The notes below the pieces were generated by a model, which worked only from the letters and a program-made list of their open reading frames with translations, made no database searches and was not told where the DNA came from. The position numbers were made by a program, and so were the translations under genes. 12,000 bases of DNA from Planctomycetota bacterium. GTDB taxonomy: Bacteria > Planctomycetota > UBA1135 > GCA-002686595. Below are positions 1 to 6,920 of the stretch, one piece after another; within the stretch, counting starts at the first letter, position 1; each line of letters opens with the position of its first letter. Location: the NCBI GenBank assembly GCA_029259675.1, contig JAJDES010000080.1, positions 1 through 12,000 of the forward strand, given 5' to 3'.

Positions 1-37
1 AGGTGGGGGCCCGGGGGCTAGTCTCAGCATCGAACCA

Positions 38-42
38 AAGGA
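38..42 (+). promoter_or_regulatory. Shine-Dalgarno for the TIGR03546/TIGR03545 fusion gene
   Basis: AAGGA lies six bases before the ATG at 49. This is good spacing and supports that ATG as the start. The other bases 1-47 show only a GC-rich stretch with a GGGCCC palindrome and no promoter I can defend. Confidence 0.6.
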
Positions 43-48
43 ATCCCT

Positions 49-1932
49 ATGTTGACCCGAACGCTCGGCAAGCTCGTGCGAGGCAAGTCCTCGCCGCTCC
101 AACTTCAATTGGCCTGCATCCTGTCTTCGATGCTCGCCTTCATCCCCGAATACGGAGCCTCTCCCTTCTTTGCCGCTTTTCTCGCCGGTTTGCTTTTGAT
201 TGCGAATGCAAACCTAACGGTGGCGGCCCTGGTTTTTCTGCCGGCGCGATTGGTAGCGCTTTTGGCTACGCCCTTTTGCTTTGCAACGGGTCGCTTTCTG
301 TTGGACGGCCCGACGAGCTCTCTGTTCGAGGGATTGATCAACGCTCCATGGACCGCTTGGCTCGGGCTTGAGGTTTACGCGACGACCGGTGGAGCTTTGG
401 TCGGGCTGGTGTTTGGCATCTTGTCCGGGCGCTTGGTGGTGCGCTTGCTAGCGGGTTTGCGTGCGAAATTGTCACAGTTGGACCAAGGCTCAGAGGCCTA
501 TGCGCGCATGAACAAGAAATTGGGCGTGCGAACGCTGCGCTTTTTGTTTTTTGGCGGCAAACGCAAGCAAAGCTGGGAAGAACTTGCTGCAGCGAGTTCC
601 AAGAACCCGGTGCGGCCGGCCGGCGTGGTTTTGGTGGCTGTGGTTGTGGGCGCATTCTTCGTGGCCAGTAGCGCACTTTTTTCACCCGTTTTGACCGGTG
701 GTGCGCGCGACAACTTGGCCGTGATGAATGGTGCAACGGTCGATCTTGATGCGCTGGAGTTGGACTTGAGTGGGGGCCGATTGACCCTACGCGGATTGGC
801 CTTTGCGGATCCTGCGGAACTTGGCACGGACCTTTTGCGTGCGGGCGTGCTCGAGGCCGACTTGGCCGGATCGGATTTTTCCAGGCGTCGTTTTGCCCTG
901 GAGCGCGTTGTGATCGAGGACGCGAGTCAAGGCAGCCCGCGTGAAACGCGCGGCGAGCTGGTTCGCGCTTTGCACGATGAGGACGAAGCGGAGGATCAAG
1001 CAGTGGAAGATGGGGAGGATGGCGGCCCCATTGCCCTGGACTCCATCTTCGAAGAGTGGAAGGAATGGAAAGATCGCTTGGCGCAGGTTTCCGATTGGAT
1101 GGAAGCCTTGAGCCAAGATGGGGAGGACGAGGAAATGCCCGCGTCAGAGAGTTTGCGCGAGCGTCTTGAGCGCGAAGTGCGCGAGCTCGGGTATGGGCGC
1201 GTCGCGGCATCGCACTTGGTTAAGGGGGCTCCGACCGTGCTCGTGAAAGAATTGCGCATCGGCGGAATTCGCAGCAACAGCGTTGCCGGTGACAGCTTTG
1301 ATATTGATGCGCGCTACTTGTCCAGCGATCCGGACTTGCTCGACGAAGTTCCGATGATTCACCTGAGTTCCAAAAGCGGTTCGATTGACTGCGAGTGGAA
1401 CTTGGGGCACGGAGAAGATTCCGGACTGCGCTTGGCTTTGCGCGGATTCACGCCCGAAAGCCTTGGCGTTTCCAGCGATTTGATTTCGGGTGGAACGATT
1501 GATGTGGATGTCAACGGCTTGTTGCGGCCCACGGGCAAGAGTGGAATGAACCTGCCGGTACAGATCACCCTGCGCAATACGAGCATTAAGTACGGGAATT
1601 CGAAGTCCATTCAAGCAGAGACTTTGGTCGTTCAAGCTGCGCTTGAAGGTTCGCTGCGCAATCCGAGCTACAGTTTTGATTCAGATCAACTTTTGCAAGC
1701 GCTGAAGGATGCGGGTGCAGCGGAGCTTGCCAATCAATTGGAAGCCAAAGCGGATGAAGCTCTCGATAAAGTGCGCTCGGAGCTGGAGGGCGAGTTGGGA
1801 GATAAATTGGACAAGGTTTTGGGCGACGGTCTCGGCAAGGATCTAAAGGGAGCTTTGGATTCCAAAACAGACGACGTCGAGAAGCGCGCTTCGGGCTTCC
1901 TCAAGGGCGTGCTCGGCGGCGATGACGATTGA
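49..1932 (+). CDS. Fused TIGR03546-TIGR03545 family envelope protein
   Basis: This 627-residue protein has unknown biochemical role. Residues 1 to about 165 resemble the TIGR03546 membrane family: an early K-L-x-x-x-x-x-S-P-x-Q-L-x-L-A segment, then several hydrophobic stretches (about 18-34, 38-78, 111-135). A further membrane segment at about 191-211 begins a TIGR03545-like part, with the pattern N-G-A-x-V-D-L-D followed by L-T-L-R-G-L-A-F-A-D-P and then a P-R-x-T-x-G-E-L stretch near 286-295. A charged, probably helical region (about 335-380) leads to a G-A-P-T-V-L-V-K-E-L-R-I-G-G segment and a beta-rich part recalling AsmA-like proteins. The last 80 residues are acidic and look coiled-coil. 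From family knowledge, the two families are usually separate adjacent genes, restricted to bacteria with outer membranes. Here one reading frame carries both. The start has an AAGGA site. An inner-membrane protein with a large periplasmic part is inferred. The family call is from memory of motifs, not a search. Confidence 0.8.
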   Translation: MLTRTLGKLVRGKSSPLQLQLACILSSMLAFIPEYGASPFFAAFLAGLLLIANANLTVAALVFLPARLVALLATPFCFATGRFLLDGPTSSLFEGLINAPWTAWLGLEVYATTGGALVGLVFGILSGRLVVRLLAGLRAKLSQLDQGSEAYARMNKKLGVRTLRFLFFGGKRKQSWEELAAASSKNPVRPAGVVLVAVVVGAFFVASSALFSPVLTGGARDNLAVMNGATVDLDALELDLSGGRLTLRGLAFADPAELGTDLLRAGVLEADLAGSDFSRRRFALERVVIEDASQGSPRETRGELVRALHDEDEAEDQAVEDGEDGGPIALDSIFEEWKEWKDRLAQVSDWMEALSQDGEDEEMPASESLRERLEREVRELGYGRVAASHLVKGAPTVLVKELRIGGIRSNSVAGDSFDIDARYLSSDPDLLDEVPMIHLSSKSGSIDCEWNLGHGEDSGLRLALRGFTPESLGVSSDLISGGTIDVDVNGLLRPTGKSGMNLPVQITLRNTSIKYGNSKSIQAETLVVQAALEGSLRNPSYSFDSDQLLQALKDAGAAELANQLEAKADEALDKVRSELEGELGDKLDKVLGDGLGKDLKGALDSKTDDVEKRASGFLKGVLGGDDD

Positions 1933-2115
1933 GGAAGGCGGCCGCCCGCCCTCCAATCGCTCCAGAGGGAAATTGGATCGGCCGCAGACGTGCGCGGCGG
2001 CATTTGAAGCTGCGCCGGCGGATTGTGAGGGGTCGGATTCCCAGGCGCCGGGTGGCTCCGAGTCCGAGCTTGCGCAAGCGGATCCTGCGGGTCCAAGGCA
2101 GACAGCGGCAAGCGC

Positions 2116-2120
2116 GGAGA
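2116..2120 (+). promoter_or_regulatory. Shine-Dalgarno deciding the EamA transporter start
   Basis: GGAGA lies eight bases before a GTG at 2129. The competing upstream ATG at 1922, which overlaps the previous stop codon, has no comparable site. This is the main reason for choosing 2129. Confidence 0.45.
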
Positions 2121-2128
2121 AGTTACCG

Positions 2129-3040
2129 GTGAAGGCCGCAAGGAGTTCCGAAGCGTTCCGGCTCCTCGGGCTGTCCCCGGGGGCGGCGCTGATGCTGGGT
2201 AGTGCCTTCTCATTCAGCCTGATGAGCGTGCTCGTCAAGTGGGCCGGCGAACGCTTGCCCAGCCAGCAGCTGGTGCTGGCGCGCGCGGTTGTGACCTTGG
2301 TGATCTCCTATCAAATACTCCGCTCGCGTGGAGTTCCGGCGTTGGGCATTCAGCGCAAATGGCTAGTGCTACGCGGATTGCTCGGCACCGCCGGCCTTTC
2401 GTGTTTCTACTACGCCCTCACGCATCTGCCCTTGGCGGAAGCAACGCTGATCCACTTCACGAATCCGGTTTTGACTGCGATCTGCGCAGCCATCTTCTTG
2501 CGCGAGCCCCTGCGTCTGTCGCTCTTGGGTGCGTGCTTGATAAGCACCATAGGCCTGGTTCTGGTCATGCAGCCGGAGTTCTTGTTCGGGCAGGATGCGG
2601 TCCCGCTGGACAGATTTGCAGCATTCGTTGCTTTGCTTGGAGCCGCATTCAGCGCCTTGGCCTACACGCTGGTGCGCTACCTATCCCGCGTCGATGACCC
2701 CATGGTGATCGTTTTTTATTTCCCGCTTGTGGCCGTTCCGGTATCGATCGTGCCCTGCTTCCGCGTCGCACTTTGGCCCAGCGCCGCCGAATGGCTGATG
2801 CTGGCGGGGATCGGTGTCGTGACCCAGGTCGCCCAAGTTTGGCTGACGCGTGGCTTGCAGCGCGAGCCGGCGGGCAAAGCCATGTCGATGACGTACATCC
2901 AAGTGTTGTTTGCCGTGCTTTGGGGCATTCTTCTATTCGGAGATACCCCGGGTCTGCCCGCCATCGGTGGCGCCGTTTGCCTCTTGCTGGGCACATTGGC
3001 GGTGGCTTTCGGACGCGAGGCGAGTGTCCGCAAAGCCTGA
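2129..3040 (+). CDS. DMT superfamily (EamA/RhaT-like) transporter
   Basis: Predicted inner-membrane exporter or permease of the drug/metabolite transporter superfamily, 303 residues from this GTG, which is the usual family length. Two EamA repeats are visible, about residues 17-139 and 153-296, with roughly ten hydrophobic segments in all. The first repeat ends in the typical pattern of a small-residue helix, A-I-F-L-R-E-P-L and a G-x-x-L-I-x-x-G-L-V-L helix; the second has the matching G-I-L-L-F-G-D-T-P stretch. The substrate is not predictable. The frame is also open back to an ATG at 1922, overlapping the preceding stop codon by 11 bases, which would add 69 residues rich in Ala, Ser, Gly, Pro and Glu. 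I disfavour this because the extension is low-complexity, other frames there are also open, and only the GTG has a good ribosome site. The family is secure; the exact start is not. Confidence 0.85.
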   Translation: MKAARSSEAFRLLGLSPGAALMLGSAFSFSLMSVLVKWAGERLPSQQLVLARAVVTLVISYQILRSRGVPALGIQRKWLVLRGLLGTAGLSCFYYALTHLPLAEATLIHFTNPVLTAICAAIFLREPLRLSLLGACLISTIGLVLVMQPEFLFGQDAVPLDRFAAFVALLGAAFSALAYTLVRYLSRVDDPMVIVFYFPLVAVPVSIVPCFRVALWPSAAEWLMLAGIGVVTQVAQVWLTRGLQREPAGKAMSMTYIQVLFAVLWGILLFGDTPGLPAIGGAVCLLLGTLAVAFGREASVRKA

Positions 3041-3053
3041 GCATCATGGGCAG

Positions 3054-3071
3054 TCAGCGGAATCCCGCTGA
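3054..3071 (+). terminator. Perfect 7-bp hairpin after the EamA gene
   Basis: TCAGCGG and CCGCTGA form a perfect 7-bp stem around the four-base loop AATC, beginning 14 bases after the stop codon at 3040. No T-run follows, so it is a weak intrinsic-terminator candidate and may instead protect the 3' end of the message. The rest of 3041-3175 holds no gene and no promoter I can support. Confidence 0.4.
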
Positions 3072-3175
3072 ATTCGGACCCAAGCTGCAGATCTGGACCC
3101 CGCCAATTCTCCAGCCAGGTTTTGGCAACAAGTTCCGCAGGTCTTCGTACGGGGCGGCTTCACCTCGAGACTAGA

Positions 3176-4237
3176 ATGCCACTCGCAATGGAAACATCCT
3201 CCACCACACATGCGCCTGTAATCGAACTCGATTCGGTGCAGAAGCGCTACGGTAAGTTCTTGGCCTTGGATGGGATGAGCGTCAAGGTGCCGAGCGGCCC
3301 GGTTGGCTTGCTGGGTCCCAATGGCGCGGGCAAGACGACTTTGATCAAAATCTTGCTGGGGCTGCTGCGTGCCAATCGGGGCAGCGTGCAGGTCCTGGGT
3401 AAGAGTCCCAAGTCCCGTGCCGGACGTTTGGCGATTCGCACGGTCGTGGGGTACATGCCCGAGAGCGATTGTTTGATTCCGGGCTTGAATGCGGTCGAGC
3501 TCGTTTCAACGTTGGGCCGATTGACCGGGCTTGCACGCAACGATTCCATGACCCGCGCCCATGAGGTGCTCGACTATGTCGGTTTGGAGGAGGCGCGCTA
3601 CCGCAATCTCGATGAATACTCGACCGGCATGAAGCAGCGTTTGAAGCTGGCGCAGGCCTTGGTGCACGACCCGCAATTGTTGCTCTTGGATGAACCGACG
3701 AACGGATTGGATCCGCGCGGTCGCAAGGAGATGCTCGAGCTGGTGCACGATCTGGGTCACAACCAGGGCAAGGATGTGCTGTTGTGCTCGCACCTTTTGC
3801 CCGACGTGGAGCGCACTTGCCGCGATGTGATTGTCCTCAATAAGGGGCGCATTGCCCAAAGTGGGTCGATTGCGGAGATGACGCAGGTGGCGGACAATGA
3901 AGTCAGCGTTGTGATCCGCGGTGAAGTCGCGGCCTTCGAAAGAGAATTGGAGTTGTTGGGCTTTGATTACAAATCGAAGGAGCGCACTGCCGTTGCGAGC
4001 GGGGGGGAGGCCGGGAATGTATCCGGCGCCGTATCTGGGTCTGTCTCCGAATCTGTATCCGAATCTGTATCCAACTCTGGGGCCTACCGCGTGCAACTGC
4101 CCGCGCAAGCTGAGGATTCAGACTCGGTTCTAGGAGCGGTTCATCGTGCCGGGTGCGCCCTGCTCTCGATGGACCGAATCCAATCCAGTCTCGACGACGT
4201 CTTCCTGAGGCTTCTACGCGACGAGGGAGCGAACTGA
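3176..4237 (+). CDS. ABC-2 type transporter ATP-binding protein (first of two)
   Basis: Cytoplasmic ATPase subunit that should power the adjacent membrane subunit; 353 residues. Walker A is GPNGAGKTT (residues 47-55), the signature is YSTGMKQ (148-154), Walker B is LLLLDEP (168-174) with D-loop GLDP (177-180), and the switch histidine is H206. The Q-loop position reads Y-M-P-E-S, with Glu in place of Gln, as in many ABC-2 ATPases. After the nucleotide-binding domain a regulatory-like C-terminal domain (about 240-353) carries five V-S-x-x tetrapeptides (282-301), directly after a Gly-rich turn encoded by a G7 tract. The ATG at 3176 is chosen because it precedes the conserved fold by about 15 residues; the frame is open slightly further upstream, and an in-frame ATG at 3188 is also possible. 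No strong ribosome site precedes either. The stop overlaps the next start by one base (TGATG), implying translational coupling. Confidence 0.9.
   Translation: MPLAMETSSTTHAPVIELDSVQKRYGKFLALDGMSVKVPSGPVGLLGPNGAGKTTLIKILLGLLRANRGSVQVLGKSPKSRAGRLAIRTVVGYMPESDCLIPGLNAVELVSTLGRLTGLARNDSMTRAHEVLDYVGLEEARYRNLDEYSTGMKQRLKLAQALVHDPQLLLLDEPTNGLDPRGRKEMLELVHDLGHNQGKDVLLCSHLLPDVERTCRDVIVLNKGRIAQSGSIAEMTQVADNEVSVVIRGEVAAFERELELLGFDYKSKERTAVASGGEAGNVSGAVSGSVSESVSESVSNSGAYRVQLPAQAEDSDSVLGAVHRAGCALLSMDRIQSSLDDVFLRLLRDEGAN
4019..4078 (+). repeat. Five 12-bp tandem units inside the ABC ATPase gene
   Basis: Five consecutive 12-bp units (4019, 4031, 4043, 4055, 4067) follow the theme GTATCCGAATCT. The third and fourth units differ at one base and the outer ones are more diverged. 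In frame they encode V-S-G-A, V-S-G-S, V-S-E-S, V-S-E-S and V-S-N-S. Because 12 is a multiple of three, copy-number change would alter linker length without a frameshift. A G7 tract lies just upstream at 4001-4007. Confidence 0.85.
4225..4229 (+). promoter_or_regulatory. Shine-Dalgarno for the first ABC permease
   Basis: GGGAG sits seven bases before the ATG at 4237, within the end of the ATPase gene. It supports that ATG over a longer reading from 4153, which would overlap the ATPase gene by 85 bases. Confidence 0.6.
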
Positions 4238-5130
4238 TGGCCACAACCAATACAGAGGTTTATCGGCGCTTCGAAGGGACGCTGCGAAGGCACCCCTTTC
4301 GCTTTGTGCCCCTAACGCTCTCGGCGATTCGCACTTTGACCAAGCGCAAGTTGCCGCTCATTCTGCTCTATTTGCCACCGGTCATTACGACCATTGTGAT
4401 GTGCTCCATGGTGTATCTGAAATTCAGCCTGTCGGCGCTGAGTGGCGGGTCGGATGGTCAGGGCGCGATGGGAATGCAGATGGCGCAACAATTGCTCGAA
4501 ACCCGCGGCCTCATCGAGCAATTCGTCTACACGATGGGCGTTTTTGTACTGTTGATCATCGCCTGGTTCGGCTCCGGCTTGATTGCTGAGGATCGTCGGC
4601 ACAAGGCTCACTTGATGTACTTTGCGAGGCCCTTGACCAAGTTCGATTACTTTCTCGGCAAGTTTGGAGTCACACTTTTCTTCGGCATGCTGGTGACTTT
4701 GGTGCCCTTTCTGTTGATTTGCTTGATGGCCTCGATCGCTTCACCCGATTGGGCCTTCGCAAAGGAAGAGACCGATGTGTTTGGGGCCTGCGTCATATTT
4801 GGGCTGATGTGGACAGTCGTGCTGTCCCTACTTGTGCTGGCCGCATCGAGCTTGGTGAAAAAGCGCAACCATGCCTTGCTCGGGATCTTCGGTGCCGGAA
4901 TGTCGCTGTTGGTGATTTCGGAAATCGCCCAGGACGTGACCCGCGATGCTCGCTTCACACTGATCAGCCCGCTGGACAATCTTGTGCTGTTCAGCGAATG
5001 GATCTTTGAAAAGGACAGGCCCCCGCTGGAGGGTGATCCGGCCTACGCTTTGGTGGCATTGGCCGCCATGTCCCTCGCGGCATTTGCGGTGATCATGAGT
5101 CGCTTACGCCGCATGGAGGTGCAGGGATGA
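4237..5130 (+). CDS. ABC-2 type transporter permease (first of two)
   Basis: Inner-membrane subunit, 297 residues, predicted to pair with the ATPase just upstream. A basic, cytoplasmic N-terminus (about 1-38) is followed by about six hydrophobic segments, near 40-62, 96-116, 140-167, 188-205, 208-226 and 269-288. Between the second and third lies A-E-D-R-R-H-K-A-H-L-M-Y-F-A-R-P-L, matching the ABC-2 family pattern of an acidic pair, then a Y-x-x-A-R-P motif, before a G-K helix. The start at ATG 4237 shares one base with the upstream stop and has GGGAG seven bases before it. The end overlaps the next ATPase by four bases (ATGA). The substrate is unknown. It is related in layout to the second permease at 6116, but the two differ strongly in sequence, so an old duplication or a heterodimer are both possible. 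Confidence 0.85.
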   Translation: MATTNTEVYRRFEGTLRRHPFRFVPLTLSAIRTLTKRKLPLILLYLPPVITTIVMCSMVYLKFSLSALSGGSDGQGAMGMQMAQQLLETRGLIEQFVYTMGVFVLLIIAWFGSGLIAEDRRHKAHLMYFARPLTKFDYFLGKFGVTLFFGMLVTLVPFLLICLMASIASPDWAFAKEETDVFGACVIFGLMWTVVLSLLVLAASSLVKKRNHALLGIFGAGMSLLVISEIAQDVTRDARFTLISPLDNLVLFSEWIFEKDRPPLEGDPAYALVALAAMSLAAFAVIMSRLRRMEVQG

Positions 5131-6113
5131 GCGCCACTGTTCAGGCACCCACCGTGCAAGCAAAAGCCTTGGGGCGTTGGTACGGCCAAGTTGTGGGCCT
5201 CAACGATTTGGATGTGAGCATTGGCGAAGGCATAACGGGCCTCGTCGGTCCCAATGGCGCGGGAAAGTCGACTTTCTTGAAATTGATTGCGGGTGAACTG
5301 AGGGCATCGCGCGGAAGCCTGTTGGTGCTTGGGGAGGAGCCATTCGCCAACGCGGCCTTGTATCGACAGTTGGGATTCTGTCCCCAGCAAGATGCGCTTT
5401 ACGAGGATTTGTCCGGGCTGGCCTTCGTGACTTTGCTCATGCGCTTGCATGGCTTTTCACGTTCGGAGGGGCGCGCAATGGCGGCCGAGGCTTTGGATCG
5501 AGTTCAATTGACCGAAGCTTCGCAAAAACCGATGGGCACCTATTCGAAAGGCATGCGCCAGCGCGTTCGATTGGCCCAGGCCATTGCCCATGAGCCGAAG
5601 CTGTTGGTTGCCGATGAGCCGCTCAACGGACTGGATCCCGTCATGCGTCACCTAATGATGGATCTATTCACGGAGCTTGCAGGGCGGGGCATGCGCGTGA
5701 TCGTTTCCAGTCACGTGCTGCACGAAGTGGAAAGCATGACGAGCGAAATTGTGCTGATTCACCGCGGGCGACTCTTGGCCCAAGGCTCCGTGACCGAAGT
5801 GCGCCGGCTGCTGGGGCGGCATCCCCATCGCGTTCAATTGCGAGCTCGCGACACTCGCCGCATGGCGGTGGATCTAATGCGGATGGAAGAAGTCAATTCC
5901 GTGACCATTGAGCCTGCTGACCCATCAGCGACGCAAGCTTTGCAGAGTGAAAATGCGAAGCCGATTCACGCTAGCGTTCGGATTGAAACGCGGGCGCTAG
6001 AGGAGTTCTATGGGGAGTTCACGAAGCTGGCGGCCCGTGAGAACTATGGACTTGAGTCCTTGGAAAGCGCCGATGAGAGTCTCGAAGCTGTCTTCGAATA
6101 CTTGGTGAGTTGA
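5127..6113 (+). CDS. ABC-2 type transporter ATP-binding protein (second)
   Basis: Second cytoplasmic ATPase of the cluster, 328 residues. Walker A is GPNGAGKST (residues 41-49), the Q-loop has the expected glutamine in F-C-P-Q-Q-D (Q87), the signature is YSKGMRQ (139-145), Walker B is LLVADEP (159-165) with D-loop GLDP (168-171), and the switch histidine is H196 in S-S-H-V-L-H-E. All catalytic elements are intact. About 100 residues after the nucleotide-binding domain form a C-terminal domain ending in the E-S-L-E-A-V-F-E-Y-L pattern common in ABC-2 ATPases. The ATG overlaps the permease stop codon (ATGA), with GGAGG seven bases before it at 5115-5119, so the gene is almost certainly co-translated. 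Unlike the first ATPase it has no repeat-bearing linker. It presumably energises the permease that follows. Confidence 0.9.
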   Translation: MSATVQAPTVQAKALGRWYGQVVGLNDLDVSIGEGITGLVGPNGAGKSTFLKLIAGELRASRGSLLVLGEEPFANAALYRQLGFCPQQDALYEDLSGLAFVTLLMRLHGFSRSEGRAMAAEALDRVQLTEASQKPMGTYSKGMRQRVRLAQAIAHEPKLLVADEPLNGLDPVMRHLMMDLFTELAGRGMRVIVSSHVLHEVESMTSEIVLIHRGRLLAQGSVTEVRRLLGRHPHRVQLRARDTRRMAVDLMRMEEVNSVTIEPADPSATQALQSENAKPIHASVRIETRALEEFYGEFTKLAARENYGLESLESADESLEAVFEYLVS

Positions 6114-6115
6114 CT

Positions 6116-6913
6116 ATGAAGGACTTAGTGCGCTCAACATGGATTTTGTTCGAAACACAGGTGAAGCGTCAGTGCACCTCCAAGCGTTCGCTATTGGTCG
6201 GCCTGCTGGCATTGGCGCCCGTTGCTGTTGCATTGTTCGTGCTTCAAGTTCGGCCCGAGGATGAGTTGAGCGCGCCCATTGCTTCCATTTTGTGGATGAT
6301 CATGGGCCAAATCGTGATGCCGATAGCCGCACTTATCTTCGGCGCTGCGATCATCAGCGAAGAAGTTGAGGATCGCACTGTGACCTACCTTTTCACGCGG
6401 CCGATTCCGCGGCCCGCGTTGCTCCTGGGGCGTTGGTTTTCCGCCTTGGCCGTCATGGCCGGCATGTTCTTCGTCAGTGCCTGCAGCGCAGCGTGGATTT
6501 TGGCGCAGGCTTTCCCCGAGTCGACTGGTGCGGATGAATCCTTTGCTTGGTCTCTGCCACTCGTGCTCGTGATGATTGTGGGGTCGGGGGTGTACTCGAT
6601 GCTCTTTGCGTTGGCCGGCGTGCTTTTTAAGCGCCCCATGATTCTGGGGCTCGCCTATGTCTTCGCATCCGAGAACCTGCTGCTCTTGTCCCCGATGGTG
6701 CCCGGGCAAATCGGGAGCTTGACCATCCAGTATCACCTGCGCGGATTGGTCTCGGGCATCGGTGGGGAGGTTTGGGAGAAAGCCGATATCTTCCGGCGCG
6801 CAGAATTTGAGTCCGGGCTGGACGCGGGCATCACCCTTTTCTTCATCCTCGCCTTTGCGGGAAGTTTCGGCGTTTGGATTTTGAACAAGCGCCAATTCGA
6901 GCTAACGGCGTAG
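6116..6913 (+). CDS. ABC-2 type transporter permease (second)
   Basis: Inner-membrane subunit, 265 residues, last gene of the ABC operon. About six hydrophobic segments lie near 25-44, 53-80, 102-130, 145-170, 175-192 and 237-255. The S-E-E-V-E-D-R-T-V-T-Y-L-F-T-R-P-I segment (about 81-97) is a textbook ABC-2 permease motif. A shorter, amphipathic-looking stretch at 200-232 probably lies outside the membrane. I chose the ATG at 6116, which has GGTGAG six bases upstream and lies two bases after the ATPase stop; a TTG at 6110 in the same frame would add two residues and overlap that stop. The gene ends 4 bp before the stop codon of the convergent sigma-factor gene. The substrate is unknown. Confidence 0.85.
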   Translation: MKDLVRSTWILFETQVKRQCTSKRSLLVGLLALAPVAVALFVLQVRPEDELSAPIASILWMIMGQIVMPIAALIFGAAIISEEVEDRTVTYLFTRPIPRPALLLGRWFSALAVMAGMFFVSACSAAWILAQAFPESTGADESFAWSLPLVLVMIVGSGVYSMLFALAGVLFKRPMILGLAYVFASENLLLLSPMVPGQIGSLTIQYHLRGLVSGIGGEVWEKADIFRRAEFESGLDAGITLFFILAFAGSFGVWILNKRQFELTA

Positions 6914-6920
6914 TCCGTTA
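6903..6920 (+). terminator. Hairpin shared by two convergent stop codons
   Basis: TAACGG and CCGTTA form a perfect 6-bp stem with loop CGTAGT. On the plus strand TTTCTT follows directly, so it may stop the ABC operon transcript. The permease stop (TAG) is in the loop and the sigma-factor stop (TAA on the minus strand) is in the right arm. The stem is short and the T-run is broken, so the activity is uncertain. Confidence 0.4.

Noticed and set aside
338..1210. Long open frame on the minus strand opposite the fusion gene
   Set aside because: Arg/Pro/His-rich translation without motifs, lying antisense to a well-supported gene; an effect of GC-rich codon use.
3122..3150. TTGGCA with a possible -10 before the ABC operon
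   Set aside because: The -10 at the right distance is a poor match (TTCGTA), so no promoter is claimed.
6191..6895. 234-codon open frame on the minus strand opposite the second permease
   Set aside because: His/Gln/Gly/Asn-rich, no recognisable domain, and the opposite strand carries a clear ABC-2 permease.
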